Notes: generated by a model from the sequence alone, not told the origin. Shown: positions 1-9,177, counted from the stretch's first letter. The stretch is DNA of 64,000 bases from Mesorhizobium shangrilense (GCF_028826155.1 NZ_JAQGPN010000001.1:1369501-1433500); one strand, 5' to 3'. Made by a program: numbers and translations.

Positions 1-236
1 AGCGCGGCGGACTGCTCGTCGTCAAGCGCTTCGCCGCGGGCAGCCTCGATCCAGTCGGCGATCTCGGGTGCAGTGGCCTGGCGGTGGTGCATCCCGGCCA
101 GCACGGCCATCGCCTCGGCGCGCTTCTCGCCGCCGCCGACAGCCATGTGGGTCGCCTCGTCGGCGCCGAGGATTGAGAGGGCATGCTCCAGCGCTTCGAG
201 CTTGCGGCAAAGTTCGTCGAGTTTCTGGAAGGACAT
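1..236 (-). CDS. M32 (Taq-type) metallocarboxypeptidase, N-terminal 78 residues only
   Basis: Partial gene running off the left edge; only the first 78 codons are visible. The start ATG (complement of 234-236) is preceded by GGAGG five bases upstream, which favours it over an in-frame ATG at 311. The visible protein begins MSFQKLDELCRKLEALEHAL and continues with a GGGEKRAEAMAVLAGMHH stretch at about residues 34-51. This matches the conserved N-terminal region of M32 carboxypeptidases, where a Pro/Gly-rich turn is followed by RAEQLATLAGLxH. The HExxH zinc site lies beyond the window, so activity cannot be judged. Family members are cytoplasmic zinc carboxypeptidases of broad specificity. Confidence 0.72.
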   Translation of the reverse strand, partial: MSFQKLDELCRKLEALEHALSILGADEATHMAVGGGEKRAEAMAVLAGMHHRQATAPEIADWIEAARGEALDDEQSAA

Positions 237-498
237 GGGACCTCCGATAGGCAGTTCGGTCGGAGAGGACACGATGTCAGGCAGCTTGGCAAGCGCGGGG
301 TCAGTTTCCATGGCGCGGCCTCCGTCGACAGGAAGATCCTCTTGGTGCTGCGCCTGCGAGATGCCATCGGCCGGCGACCGCTCGCGGGGTGAGGCGTGCG
401 TTGCCGTCGTGGCTAACATTCGCGTGATCCGCCAGAGCCAGTGAAATAAACCGCATTCGGCGAGCGTACTCCTAGGCAGTGGACCATATGCGGAGGCC

Positions 499-996
499 AT
501 GGCCATGCTCAGCCGACGATACTTCCTGCTTGGCGCCACCGGCAGTGCGGCGCTGGCGTCCGTATTGCTCATGCGTTCGTCGCCCGGCCGGGCCACCGGC
601 GTATTCGCCGTAGCGCACACGGACGACGAGTGGAGAAAGCTGCTGACACCGGAACAGTATTCGGTGCTCCGCCAGGGAGGCACGGAGTATCCGTTCACCA
701 GCCCGCTCAATTCCGAGCATCGAAAGGGCGTATTCGCCTGCGCAGGATGTACGCTTGAACTCTTCTCGTCGGACACCAAGTTCGACAGCGGCACCGGCTG
801 GCCGAGCTTCTGGGCACCGCTGCACGGGGCGATCGGCACCGAACAGGACACGTCCTTCGGAATGGTTCGCAATGCTGTGCATTGCAGCCGCTGCGGCGGA
901 CATCTTGGCCACGTCTTCGATGACGGGCCAAAGCCCACCGGACTCAGATACTGCATCAACGGCGTTGCGATGACGTTCAAGGCCGCGGCCGCGTGA
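499..996 (+). CDS. msrB: Peptide methionine-R-sulfoxide reductase MsrB, exported (Tat-like signal)
   Basis: 165 residues. Reduces the R-epimer of methionine sulfoxide. The N-terminus carries a twin-arginine-like signal (SRRYFLLGA, residues 5-13) followed by a hydrophobic stretch to about residue 25, so the enzyme should work outside the cytoplasm. Zinc ligands are C81/C84 (CAGC) and C129/C132 (CSRC), then GGHLGHVFDDGP and the catalytic C152 in RYCING. The usual resolving-cysteine position in the SGxGWPSF motif holds Thr, so this is a 1-Cys type. GGAGG lies just before ATG 499; the in-frame ATG at 505 has better spacing and may be the true start. msrA follows 51 bases downstream, suggesting a two-gene operon. 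Confidence 0.93.
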   Translation: MAMLSRRYFLLGATGSAALASVLLMRSSPGRATGVFAVAHTDDEWRKLLTPEQYSVLRQGGTEYPFTSPLNSEHRKGVFACAGCTLELFSSDTKFDSGTGWPSFWAPLHGAIGTEQDTSFGMVRNAVHCSRCGGHLGHVFDDGPKPTGLRYCINGVAMTFKAAAA

Positions 997-1047
997 GCGT
1001 AGGATGCGCAAGCAACCTCGCCTTCTCAAGGAAAAGGGAGAACATCG

Positions 1048-1773
1048 ATGAGCTTCCTGCTTCGCAAAGTTCGGCCTGCCCACGGGGCGTGGGCCACCAT
1101 CATCGCGATAGGCATGCTGGCCTTCGGCGCGTCGACCGCAATGACCGAGGAAGGCATAGCCATCCCTGCGCCCAGCCTGGACGAGCCGGCAAGCCAAAGT
1201 GCGACGGAGACCGCCGTATTGGCCGGCGGGTGTTTCTGGGGCGTGCAGGGTGTCTTCCAACGCGTGCGCGGCGTGGAGAACGCAGTCTCCGGTTATGCCG
1301 GCGGTGCGCAGCAAACTGCCGTCTACGAAATCGTCGGCAGCGGCGCGACTGGTCACGCGGAGGCGGTCAAAATCAGCTACGATCCTCAGAAGATCAGCTA
1401 CGGCAAGCTGCTGCAGGTCTATTTTTCGGTCGCTCACGATCCGACCCAGCTGAACCGCCAAGGTCCGGACAAAGGCACACAGTACCGCTCGACGATCTTC
1501 GCGCAGAACGCCGCGCAGGCGAAGATCGCGGAGGCGTATATCGCCCAACTCGAGAAGGCAAAGACGTTCAAGATGCCGATCGTGACGACGATCGAATCGG
1601 GAAAGGCGTTCTATGCCGCCGAGGACTATCATCAGGATTTCCTGACGCTGCACCCGGACTATCCGTACATCGTCTATGTCGATCTACCGAAGGTGGAGAA
1701 CCTGAAGCGGCTGTTCCCGAAGCACTACAGTGACGACCCGGCACTGGTGTCGGAAGCGAGCGCCTCGAACTGA
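1048..1773 (+). CDS. msrA: Peptide methionine-S-sulfoxide reductase MsrA, membrane-anchored or exported
   Basis: 241 residues; reduces the S-epimer of methionine sulfoxide. A hydrophobic segment at residues 14-32 (ATIIAIGMLAFGAST) precedes a roughly 20-residue linker and the MsrA core. The catalytic C62 lies in the GGCFWG signature, with GYAGG, GTQYRS and EDYHQ motifs following in family order. C62 is the only cysteine in the whole protein, so it has no internal resolving cysteine and must be recycled by an external thiol. The ATG follows AAAGGGAGAA. The gene pairs with the exported MsrB upstream and probably repairs oxidised envelope proteins with it. Whether the hydrophobic segment is cleaved or stays as an anchor is uncertain. 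Confidence 0.93.
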   Translation: MSFLLRKVRPAHGAWATIIAIGMLAFGASTAMTEEGIAIPAPSLDEPASQSATETAVLAGGCFWGVQGVFQRVRGVENAVSGYAGGAQQTAVYEIVGSGATGHAEAVKISYDPQKISYGKLLQVYFSVAHDPTQLNRQGPDKGTQYRSTIFAQNAAQAKIAEAYIAQLEKAKTFKMPIVTTIESGKAFYAAEDYHQDFLTLHPDYPYIVYVDLPKVENLKRLFPKHYSDDPALVSEASASN

Positions 1774-1796
1774 CCACACGCCGGTTGGCCGCTAGA

Positions 1797-2828
1797 CTAG
1801 CGCTCTGTCAGCTTCAGCTCGATGCGGCGGTTCTTGTTGCGGGCCTCGTCGGTGTCGGTCGCGTCGAGCGGCTGGTGCTCGCCGAAGCCTGCGGCGACCA
1901 GACGGTTGGCCGGCACGCCGTTGGCGATCAGGAATTTTACCACGGACGTTGCGCGGGCGGACGAGAGCTCCCAGTTGTCGCGGTAGCGGCCGGAGCCGGA
2001 GAGGGGGCGGTTGTCCGTGTGGCCGTCGACGCGCAGGACCCAGTTGATCTCCGGCGGGATCTCGCGCTGCAGCTCGATGATGGCTGCGGCGAGCTTCTTC
2101 ATCTCCTGCTGCCCCGCCTCGTTGATCTGCTCGGAGCCGACGGGAAAAAGCACTTCCGACTGGAAGACAAAACGGTCGCCGACGATGCGGATGTTCTCGC
2201 GGTCGGACAGGATTTCGCGCAGGCGGCCGAAGAAGTCCGAGCGATAGCGGTTGAGCTCCTGCACACGCTGAGCCAGCGCCACGTTCAGGCGGCGGCCGAG
2301 ATCGGCGATCTTGGTGTTCGATTCGCGGTCGCGCTCCTCGGAAACCTCGAGGGCGGATTCAAGGGCCCCGATCTGCTTGCGCAGCGCGGCGATCTGCTGG
2401 TTCAGGAGCTCGACCTGCGACAGCGCCCGCTGGCTGATCTGGCGCTCGCTGTCCAGTTCGCCGGTCAATGAGCCGATGCGCTGGCTGGCCTCGTCGCTGG
2501 CGCCGGCCCCGCGCGAGAGCAGTTGCTCGAGCCGGGACTTCTCGGATTCGGCCTCGCTGAGGGACGCCTGCAGGTTGGCGAGCTGGTCCTGGACGTCCTG
2601 GGTGTTGGTGCGCTCCAGCGCGAGCAACTGCGTCAGTTCGTTGATCTGCGAGTTGAGGCGCGTCAGCACCTCGTCCTTGCCGGAGATCTCGCGGCTGAGC
2701 AGGAACTGCGCCAGCACGAAGACCGACAGCAGGAACATGATGGCGAGCAGCAAGGTCGACAGCGCGTCGACGAAGCCCGGCCAGTAGTCGATGGAACGCT
2801 GGGAGCGCCGTCCCCTGGCTAGCGCCAT
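1797..2828 (-). CDS. OmpA/MotB-like peptidoglycan-binding protein with long coiled coil
   Basis: 343 residues. One transmembrane helix (about 21-43) follows a short basic N-terminus. A long Gln/Glu/Leu-rich coiled coil runs from about 48 to 200, and a C-terminal OmpA-family domain contains LFPVGSEQIN and VDGHTDNRPL, the peptidoglycan-contact region. The layout is that of MotB or TolR-like stator partners with an extended periplasmic arm. The ATG lies one base past the stop of the MotA/TolQ-like gene upstream, so the pair is almost certainly co-translated and forms one complex. No flagellar genes are nearby, so an envelope role coupled to the proton gradient is more likely than motility. The specific function is unknown. 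Confidence 0.85.
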   Translation of the reverse strand: MALARGRRSQRSIDYWPGFVDALSTLLLAIMFLLSVFVLAQFLLSREISGKDEVLTRLNSQINELTQLLALERTNTQDVQDQLANLQASLSEAESEKSRLEQLLSRGAGASDEASQRIGSLTGELDSERQISQRALSQVELLNQQIAALRKQIGALESALEVSEERDRESNTKIADLGRRLNVALAQRVQELNRYRSDFFGRLREILSDRENIRIVGDRFVFQSEVLFPVGSEQINEAGQQEMKKLAAAIIELQREIPPEINWVLRVDGHTDNRPLSGSGRYRDNWELSSARATSVVKFLIANGVPANRLVAAGFGEHQPLDATDTDEARNKNRRIELKLTER

Positions 2829-2829
2829 C

Positions 2830-3852
2830 TCAGGAGCGCTCGCGTTGCTTCAAGGCCTCGGTCAGCCTGTCCAGCGTCGAGCGCATCGCCTTCTGCTCCT
2901 CAGCCTGGGCCTCGACCCAATCGCGCATCAGCTGCTGCTCGTTGCGCATGTTCTTCACCAAGCCCGAGATGCCGTCGGCGAGATTGGCCATGGCGGTCGC
3001 GACCCGCGGATTGGAGCCGCCGGTCTCCTGCAGGCTGTGCAGGCGCTCCGAAAGGATGCGGATCTCCTCCGCCGACTGCGCCTTGGAAGGGTCGACCATC
3101 AGCATGTCGGAGGAGAGGTCCGTGAGCGAGGAAAGCCAGTTCTCGAGTTCGGTATAGAAGCGCGTCTGCGCGCGCCCGGCCTGCAGGTCGAGGAAGCCCA
3201 CCACCAGCGAGCCGGCGAGGCCGAACAGCGACGACGAGAATGCCGTGCCCATGCCCGAGAGCGGCGCCGAGAGCCCTGATTTCAGGCTGTTCAGGACGTC
3301 GTTGGCGTCGCCTGAGCCGGGATCGAGAGACTGGATCGTGTCGCCGATCGAGCCGATCGTCTGCAACAGGCCCCAGAAGGTGCCGAGCAGGCCGAGGAAA
3401 ACGAGCAGCCCGACGAGATAGCGCGTGATGTCGCGTGTTTCGTCCAGGCGATTCGCAATCGAATCGAGGATGGTGCGCGTCGCGTTCGTCGAAAGGGAGG
3501 TGGCCGAGGCGCGGCTGAGCAGCGCCTTCATGGGCGCCAGCAGCACGGGTTCTGCGGATTGCGTGCCAGCCCGGAAGGAGTTGACCCAGCGTATCTCGCG
3601 GAAGAGCCGGACCACCTGCGCAAATGCGAGCAGGATGCCGACCGCCAGAACGCCGAGAATTATGCCGTTGAGGCCCGGATTGGTGACGAAAGCCGCGGAA
3701 ATCTGCCTGTAGAGGATTGCGGCGATGAAGCCGGCGATGGCCAGGAAGATCAGCATCGACAGCAGGAAAAACTGCGGGCTGGAAAGCTTGCCGGGATCAT
3801 AGATCTGTTCCTCGGCCGTCATCTCCGGTCCGGAACCTGCCACCACTGCCAT
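2830..3852 (-). CDS. MotA/TolQ/ExbB-family inner-membrane protein
   Basis: 340 residues from the ATG at 3852, which has GGAGAGG upstream; a longer in-frame ORF to 3996 lacks that support. Hydrophobic segments lie near residues 30-50 and 63-83, with a third and fourth near 140-160 and 205-225. The pair GLLGTFWGLLQTIGSI and PLSGMGTAFSSSLFGLAGSL are the two conserved TolQ/ExbB channel helices. The soluble C-terminus contains a predicted coiled coil. It sits one base from the OmpA-like gene that follows, and together they resemble a proton-driven stator pair. This is the second TolQ-like gene in the window; the genuine tolQ is at 22324-23034. Confidence 0.82.
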   Translation of the reverse strand: MAVVAGSGPEMTAEEQIYDPGKLSSPQFFLLSMLIFLAIAGFIAAILYRQISAAFVTNPGLNGIILGVLAVGILLAFAQVVRLFREIRWVNSFRAGTQSAEPVLLAPMKALLSRASATSLSTNATRTILDSIANRLDETRDITRYLVGLLVFLGLLGTFWGLLQTIGSIGDTIQSLDPGSGDANDVLNSLKSGLSAPLSGMGTAFSSSLFGLAGSLVVGFLDLQAGRAQTRFYTELENWLSSLTDLSSDMLMVDPSKAQSAEEIRILSERLHSLQETGGSNPRVATAMANLADGISGLVKNMRNEQQLMRDWVEAQAEEQKAMRSTLDRLTEALKQRERS

Positions 3853-4005
3853 CCGTTCGCCTCTCCGGCCGCCTGATACTTGCGCTGCGACTCTAAACGG
3901 AATTGTGACTAAATTGAAAGGCGCTTGGGCGCGGGGCCGCCATCGTTTCGTCCTTCCGTCCGCGCAATCGCGCCTCGGCGGGGGCAGCTTCGCCATAGCA
4001 GACGC

Positions 4006-4695
4006 TCAAAGCCGGTCGATCACCATGCAGTCGATGACGGCGGCCAGATGCAGCCCCGCGCCGGTGACGACAAAGCCGTGCCACAGAGCCGTCTGGAACT
4101 TCAGATTCTGCCAGATGAAGAAAATCACGCCGCACGAATAGACCACGCCGCCCGCGAGGATCAGCCAGAGAGTGGTCGCGGGCAGGCTGGACAGCAGCGT
4201 GGCGAAGATGGCGGCGCCGCTCCAGCCGATGCCCAGATAGAACACGATCGACAGCCGGTCGAAGCGACCCGGCAGGAAGAGCTTTGTCGCGATGCCCACG
4301 GCGGCTGCTCCCCAGACGAGCGCGAGCAGGGTCGCGGCGGTGCGCCGGTCGTCGAGCTGCGCCAGGAACGGCGTGTAGGTGCCGGCGATCAGCGCGTAGA
4401 TGGCGGCATGGTCGAAACGGCGCAGGATCCATTTCGCCGGCGTCGGCGGCCAGAGATTGTAGGCGCAGGAGATCGAAAGCACGGTGAGCAGCGAGACCAC
4501 ATAGAAGACGGCCGCCACATACTCGCCGGTGGCGGTGTGGAAGGCCGCAACGGCAAGAAATGCCGAACCGGCCGCGATCGCCAGCACGATGCCGACCGCA
4601 TGAACGACGCCATCTGCAATGAGTTCGGCGCGCGAGTAGGAATATCGCCCGAAATAGGGGGCGGACAGATCGCTATGTTGCTTCGTCCCCGGCAT
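4006..4695 (-). CDS. Hemolysin III / PAQR-family membrane protein
   Basis: 229 residues from MPGTKQHSD (start 4695); an in-frame ATG at 4710 and a longer ORF to 4803 are alternatives, and none has a strong ribosome binding site. Seven hydrophobic segments are visible. Family motifs are ELIADGVVHAVG in helix 1, FDHAAIYALIAGTYTPF in the middle and ALWHGFVVTGAGLHLAAV near the end, which supply the Asp and His residues of the PAQR metal site. Bacterial members (YqfA/HlyIII) are inner-membrane proteins linked to lipid homeostasis; hemolytic activity is rarely shown. No operon partner is evident. Confidence 0.85.
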   Translation of the reverse strand: MPGTKQHSDLSAPYFGRYSYSRAELIADGVVHAVGIVLAIAAGSAFLAVAAFHTATGEYVAAVFYVVSLLTVLSISCAYNLWPPTPAKWILRRFDHAAIYALIAGTYTPFLAQLDDRRTAATLLALVWGAAAVGIATKLFLPGRFDRLSIVFYLGIGWSGAAIFATLLSSLPATTLWLILAGGVVYSCGVIFFIWQNLKFQTALWHGFVVTGAGLHLAAVIDCMVIDRL

Positions 4696-4831
4696 GATCC
4701 CTGATCGCATGTTCACATGACAATTCGATTGAGCGCCAGCCGCAAATTGCGAGCGGCATGGCGACCAATCGTCAGGAAATAGGGAACGGGCGCGGAACCG
4801 CAACCTCGCGCGATAGGGCGAGACGCCCGAG

Positions 4832-4850
4832 GGCCGGACAAAGTCCGGCC
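4832..4850 (-). terminator. Strong inverted repeat downstream of the phosphatase gene
   Basis: GGCCGGAC-AAA-GTCCGGCC is a perfect 8-bp stem with a 3-base loop, 13 bases past the minus-strand stop at 4864. A second hairpin (GGGCG-AGA-CGCCC, about 4817-4829) is next to it. There is no T-run, so intrinsic termination is only a guess. Confidence 0.35.
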
Positions 4851-4863
4851 AATGCCCAAGCTG

Positions 4864-5664
4864 TCAGCGGGCGGGCAGGGGCTTCTTCAGCGTCTTGAGA
4901 AGCACGCCGTGGATGGCCTCGTTGCCGGCGACGATCGAGCCGTGGTCGAGCATCTTCTGGCCGCCCTCCATGTCGGAGACGAAGCCGCCGGCCTCGCGCA
5001 CCAGCAGAATGCCGGCGCCGAGATCCCAGGGGTTCAGCGCGGCTTCCCAGAAGCCGTCCATGCGTCCCGCGGCCACATAGGCAAGATCGAGCGCGACGGA
5101 GCCGAGACGGCGGACGCCAGCCACTTCGCCCATGACATTGCGCAATTCGATCAGGAACTTGCCATGGTTCGGACGGCCGAGATGAGGGACGCCGGTGCCA
5201 ACCACCGCATCGGTCAGCTTGGAGCGCGCCGCAACCCGGAGACGCCGGTCATTCAGGAAGGCGCCGCCGCCGCGCTCGGCAGTGAAGAGCTCGTCCATGG
5301 CCGGATTGTAAACGACGCCGGCGACGAGCTGGCCCTGCCGCTCCAGTGCGATCGAGATCGAGAAGATCGGGATGCCGTGGAGGAAGTTGGTGGTGCCGTC
5401 GAGCGGGTCGATCAGCCAGCGGTGCTGGCCGTCATCGCCTTCGACAGGCCCGCGTTCCTCCATGAGGAAGGAATAGCCAGGTCGCGCCCGGCTGAGCTCG
5501 TTGTAGAGGATCTCTTCGGCCTTGCGGTCGGCCTGGCTGACATAGTCGCCCGGCCCCTTGAGCGAGACCTGGAGGTTCTGCACCTCGCCGAAATCGCGCG
5601 ACAGCGAGCGGCCCGCCTTGCGAGCCGCATCGACCATGACCTTCATAAGTGCGGAGTAAGCCAT
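4864..5664 (-). CDS. Inositol monophosphatase family phosphatase (SuhB-like)
   Basis: 266 residues, normal length for the family. Hydrolyses inositol phosphates or related phosphomonoesters using Mg2+. Metal-site motifs appear in order: EERGP (Glu, near residue 70), WLIDPLDGTTNFLHG (Asp/Asp cluster, near 83-97) and NPWDLGAGILLVREAGG near the C-terminus. All expected acidic residues are present. It starts 18 bases after the efp stop on the same strand, so it is probably the last gene of a ThiE-like, Sel1, efp, phosphatase run. The start ATG lacks a clear Shine-Dalgarno; an in-frame ATG six codons in is an alternative. In other bacteria SuhB also acts in rRNA antitermination; whether this copy does is unknown. 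Confidence 0.9.
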   Translation of the reverse strand: MAYSALMKVMVDAARKAGRSLSRDFGEVQNLQVSLKGPGDYVSQADRKAEEILYNELSRARPGYSFLMEERGPVEGDDGQHRWLIDPLDGTTNFLHGIPIFSISIALERQGQLVAGVVYNPAMDELFTAERGGGAFLNDRRLRVAARSKLTDAVVGTGVPHLGRPNHGKFLIELRNVMGEVAGVRRLGSVALDLAYVAAGRMDGFWEAALNPWDLGAGILLVREAGGFVSDMEGGQKMLDHGSIVAGNEAIHGVLLKTLKKPLPAR

Positions 5665-5682
5665 CCGAGCGACCCTGCGCGT

Positions 5683-6249
5683 CTAGTCTGCGCGACGCAG
5701 ATAGGTGAGTTCGTTGGTGTCGACCAGCACGCGCTCGCCCGTTTCGATGAAAGGCGGGACGAGGATGCGGATGCCGTTCTCGAGAACCGCCGGCTTGTAG
5801 GAGGAAGCGGCCGTCTGGCCCCTTACGACGGGATCAGCCTCGACGATGGACAGGGTCACCTGGTCGGGCAGCGAGATGCCGATCGGCTTCTCCTCGTAAA
5901 GCTGGACCGTCACCATCATGCCGTCCTGCAGGAACGCGGCGCGCTCGCCCACGAATTCCTTCTGCAGTTCGAGTTGCTCGTAGGTTTCGGTGTCCATGAA
6001 GACGAGAGCGTCCCCCTGCTCGAAGAGATAGGAGAAATCCTTCTGTTCGAGGCGGACGCGCTCCACCGTCTCTGCCGAGCGGAAGCGCTCGTTGAGCTTG
6101 GTCCCGTTGAGGAGATTCTTCAGTTCGACCTGGTTGTAGGCGCCGCCCTTGCCGGGCTTCACCGCGTTCGTCTTCACCGCGACCCAGAGGCCGCCATCGT
6201 GCTCGATGACGTTGCCGGGACGGATTTCGTTGCCGTTGATCTTGGCCAT
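5683..6249 (-). CDS. efp: Translation elongation factor P
   Basis: 188 residues starting [10 protein letters not shown], with GGAAG upstream; a 21-codon in-frame extension to 6312 is rejected because EF-P starts here. Relieves ribosome stalling at consecutive prolines. The tip loop reads KPGKGGAY, with Lys34 at the residue modified by EpmA-type beta-lysylation in the lysine-type EF-P class. Three beta-barrel domains are covered, ending [10 protein letters not shown]. No epmA or epmB gene is seen in this window. It lies between the Sel1-repeat gene and the inositol phosphatase on the same strand. Confidence 0.96.
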   Translation of the reverse strand: MAKINGNEIRPGNVIEHDGGLWVAVKTNAVKPGKGGAYNQVELKNLLNGTKLNERFRSAETVERVRLEQKDFSYLFEQGDALVFMDTETYEQLELQKEFVGERAAFLQDGMMVTVQLYEEKPIGISLPDQVTLSIVEADPVVRGQTAASSYKPAVLENGIRILVPPFIETGERVLVDTNELTYLRRAD

Positions 6250-6340
6250 AGTTGTTCTTCCGGAAGGAAAATTGTCGCCCAAAGGGGCCGATATCGGGGC
6301 TCCCAAGACCACAATTTGCCCGGAGAGGCAAGACCGGGCG

Positions 6341-7465
6341 TCAGCGCAGGCGGTTGGCCCGCTCCAGCGCCGCCTGCTTCTCCTCGTCGGTCAGGCCGTC
6401 CATGAAGTCGTCCATCTCTCGATCGATAAGGCCTGCGCGGCGCGCAAGGATGTACCACGCAGCCGCGAGGATGGAATCCGGCTCGGTGCCAAGACCCGCC
6501 ATGTAGAGCTTGGCGAGGCGGTTCTGCGCGGCGACATTGCCGCTGTCGGCCGCCCGCTTCATCCAGTTGAAGCCGGAATCCAGATCTCTCGCACCGCCGC
6601 GGCCTTCGACGAGCCAGGTGCCGAGCTCGAGCTGCGCCGTGTCGTAGTTCTGGCGCGCCGCCAGCGTCAGCCATCTGCGCGCTTCCCTGAGGTCGGCCTT
6701 CTTGCCGCCGACCCCGTTGAGATAGACCTGCGCCATCGCATACTGGGCATCGGCGAGGCCGGCGCTTGCAGCGCGTTCGTAATAGGCCACGGCCTTCGTC
6801 ATGCCGACTTCGCCGGTCTCGCGGTCGACAATCATCTGAGCGAGGTTGAACTGCGCCAGTCGGTTGCCCGCCTCCGCGGCGGCCTGCATCAGCGCATAGG
6901 CGGCCTTGAGGTCCTTGGCGACATATTTGCCGTCGATGAGCATCAGAGCGTACTGGAACTGCGCCTCGGGGACGCCCTGTTCGGCCGCCCGTGCATACCA
7001 GGTCGCGGCCGACTTGTCGTCGCGCTTCATGCCCAGGCCGCGCGACAGGATCTCGGCCACCAGGGTCTGGGCGGCCGGGTCGCCGTTCTGCGCGCGCGTC
7101 AGCGCCAGATTATAGGCCGTCTTGTAGAGCCCGCGCTGAAAAGCGCCGTAGGCGGCGTCGCCGGGTCTCTCGCCGAAACGCTGCGGATCGAGGCCGTCGT
7201 GCGGCTTTGCATCCGCCGGCGGTCGATTTTCATCCGCCTTCGGCGTCACGTCCCTAGGCTTCAGGATCTTGACGGGAGGCTCTCCGATCGCGTCGCGCGG
7301 TTCCATGGGCGCGCCGAAGCGGGAGGGATCGATCTGCAGCGGAGCCGCATCCGTGCGGGTTTCCTCTGGGCTCTCGGACGCGTTTGATGCCGCCGAGGCG
7401 GCGCCGGAGCTCACCGACAGGAGGCCGACGAGGGCCAGCATAGGGAATCCAAGCGCCGCCCGCAT
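6341..7465 (-). CDS. Secreted or periplasmic Sel1-repeat (TPR-like) protein
   Basis: 374 residues. A signal peptide (about 1-26, ending SGAASA) is followed by a low-complexity Pro/Asp-rich stretch and then, from about residue 100, at least six Sel1 repeats of roughly 36 residues. Recognisable units include [26 protein letters not shown] and [14 protein letters not shown]. Sel1 repeats form alpha-solenoids used as scaffolds; in rhizobia related proteins include exopolysaccharide and envelope regulators, but no specific function can be assigned. It starts three bases from the ThiE-like stop at 7469 and is thus probably co-transcribed with it and with efp. Confidence 0.85.
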   Translation of the reverse strand: MRAALGFPMLALVGLLSVSSGAASAASNASESPEETRTDAAPLQIDPSRFGAPMEPRDAIGEPPVKILKPRDVTPKADENRPPADAKPHDGLDPQRFGERPGDAAYGAFQRGLYKTAYNLALTRAQNGDPAAQTLVAEILSRGLGMKRDDKSAATWYARAAEQGVPEAQFQYALMLIDGKYVAKDLKAAYALMQAAAEAGNRLAQFNLAQMIVDRETGEVGMTKAVAYYERAASAGLADAQYAMAQVYLNGVGGKKADLREARRWLTLAARQNYDTAQLELGTWLVEGRGGARDLDSGFNWMKRAADSGNVAAQNRLAKLYMAGLGTEPDSILAAAWYILARRAGLIDREMDDFMDGLTDEEKQAALERANRLR

Positions 7466-7468
7466 CGA

Positions 7469-8125
7469 TCAGGCCTCGAAACGCGGTGCGCGCTCATCAA
7501 GCAGCGCGTTGGCGCGCTGGATTGCATCGCGCGGTTCGATACCGTCGCCGAAAACGGCGTTCGACAGCGCGACGAATTCGGCCCCGGTGGCCGCGACCTG
7601 GATAACGGAGTCGAGGTCGCTGCCGGCCATGACGATGCACGGGATCTCGATCATCTCGGCCCACCACTGGCCAAGAGCAAGGTTGCGGGAATGCGGCTCG
7701 GGGCGGGTGTCGTAGCCGAAGCGGCCGAAGAAGATGTAGTCGGGGCGGAGCTCGCCGAGTTCGAGCGCGTCGTCACGGGTCTTGGCGCCGCCGACGCCGA
7801 CCATCATGCGCGCCTGCAGCCGCTCGATGTCGTTTGCGATCTCCGTGACGCCGGTCTCGAGGTGTACGCCATCCGCGCCGACGCGGCCCGCAATGCGTGT
7901 GTCGCCTTCGACGATCACGGCGAGGCCGGCTTCGTGCGCGATGGGAACCACGTGCTCACAGAAGTGCTGGAAGGAGGCGTCGTCGAGGCCGTTTGCGGGC
8001 AGCATCAGGGACGCCACGTCGCCGCCCTGAACCGCCTGGTGCAGCCGCGCGCCGAAACGCTCGGCGGACAGGCCGGCGGGTGCGATCAGGACAATACGGC
8101 AGCGGTTGGGATCAGCAGCAGTCAT
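7469..8125 (-). CDS. ThiE/TenI-like thiamine-phosphate synthase family protein
   Basis: 218 residues, a single TIM-barrel domain. Conserved barrel elements are GLAVIVEGDTRIAGRVGADG, where ThiE has the DD/GVHL phosphate region (here ADGVHLETG), RLQARMMVGVGG, and PDYIFFGRFG where the family reads ADYxGxGPxF. It keeps the fold but departs from canonical ThiE at several active-site positions: the usual VGxSxH motif is VGVGGAKT. Either it makes thiamine phosphate with altered specificity or it is a TenI-like paralogue. No other thi genes are adjacent; instead it heads the Sel1/efp run. Confidence 0.72.
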   Translation of the reverse strand: MTAADPNRCRIVLIAPAGLSAERFGARLHQAVQGGDVASLMLPANGLDDASFQHFCEHVVPIAHEAGLAVIVEGDTRIAGRVGADGVHLETGVTEIANDIERLQARMMVGVGGAKTRDDALELGELRPDYIFFGRFGYDTRPEPHSRNLALGQWWAEMIEIPCIVMAGSDLDSVIQVAATGAEFVALSNAVFGDGIEPRDAIQRANALLDERAPRFEA

Positions 8126-8325
8126 TCTTCAACAATCCAGTCCTTGGCCGCTATGCGGGCCGATCGTGTTGGCAATGGGGCATAAAGGAAAGGCGTCGGG
8201 TTGAACAGGCGCAGTCGCCATGGACCCGGGTCGAGGCGGCCGTTCCGGTGCGTAGCCAGTTTGCTGTCGCCTTGCGCGCGTTTTGCGGCTATGGCGGCGT
8301 CGAACGCCTCTGACTGCCTCAAGCC

Positions 8326-9102
8326 ATGCCCACCTTGCTTTTCGATCCGCTTTTCTATGCGGCCGCCATTCCCGCTGTCGTGCTCGTGGGCCTGTCAAAG
8401 GGCGGCCTCGGCGGCGCGATGGGCTTTGCAGGCGTGCCGTTGATGGCGCTGGTGGTGTCGCCGGTGCAGGCGGCCGCCATTCTGTTGCCGATCCTTCTGC
8501 TCATGGACCTGGTCTCCTTGTGGACGTGGCGCGGCGTCTATGATCGCAGCCTGCTCCGCTCGATGATGCCCGGCTCGATTGTGGGCATCGGGATTGGCTG
8601 GATCACGGCCGCGATGGTAACCGCGCCGATGATCCGCTTCATCGTCGGAGCGGTGGCGATCGTGTTCGTCGGGCGCTGGGTGTTCATGAAAATCCGCGAC
8701 AGGCTACCGCAACCGAAGAAGCCCAACCTCGTCGCTGCATCGATCTGGGGCACAGTGACCGGCTTCACCAGTTTCGTGGCCCATGTCGGCGGACCCCCCT
8801 TCCAGTTCTATGCGCTGCCGCTCAGGCTCGATCCGAAGGTGCTCACCGGGACCAGCGTGATCTTCTTCGCCATCACGAACGCGGTGAAGCTGGTGCCGTA
8901 TTCCATGCTCGGCCAGTTCGACGCCACGAACCTGCTTGCCGCCGCGGTGCTGATGCCGCTGGCGCCGGTTGCGACGCTCGCCGGGGCCTGGGTGGTAAGG
9001 CGCCTGCGGCCCGAGACCTTCTACAACCTCTCCTACGCGACGGTTGGGTTGATTGCGATAAAGCTCGTCTATGACGGGGTGATCGACTGGCTGGCCCTGT
9101 GA
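8326..9102 (+). CDS. TauE/SafE (TSUP) family anion permease
   Basis: 258 residues with seven to eight hydrophobic segments. The two TSUP half-repeats are visible as GLSKGGLGGAMGFAGVPLMA near residues 22-42 and GFTSFVAHVGGPPFQFYALP near 145-164. Members export or import sulfite, organosulfonates or C2 acids across the inner membrane; the substrate cannot be told here. It stands alone, with about 200 bases of non-coding DNA before it and the acyl-CoA synthetase gene 75 bases after it on the same strand. Confidence 0.88.
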   Translation: MPTLLFDPLFYAAAIPAVVLVGLSKGGLGGAMGFAGVPLMALVVSPVQAAAILLPILLLMDLVSLWTWRGVYDRSLLRSMMPGSIVGIGIGWITAAMVTAPMIRFIVGAVAIVFVGRWVFMKIRDRLPQPKKPNLVAASIWGTVTGFTSFVAHVGGPPFQFYALPLRLDPKVLTGTSVIFFAITNAVKLVPYSMLGQFDATNLLAAAVLMPLAPVATLAGAWVVRRLRPETFYNLSYATVGLIAIKLVYDGVIDWLAL

Positions 9103-9177
9103 CCAGGCGTGATTAATACTAGCCCAAGGGCTGCCAGAGCCACTATGTGAACGGTGCCGTGCTAACCGGAGGATGAC

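Noticed and set aside
1797..3852. Considered as flagellar MotAB
   Set aside because: The pair has the TolQ/MotA and OmpA/MotB layout, but no flagellar gene is near and the long coiled coil is not typical of MotB.
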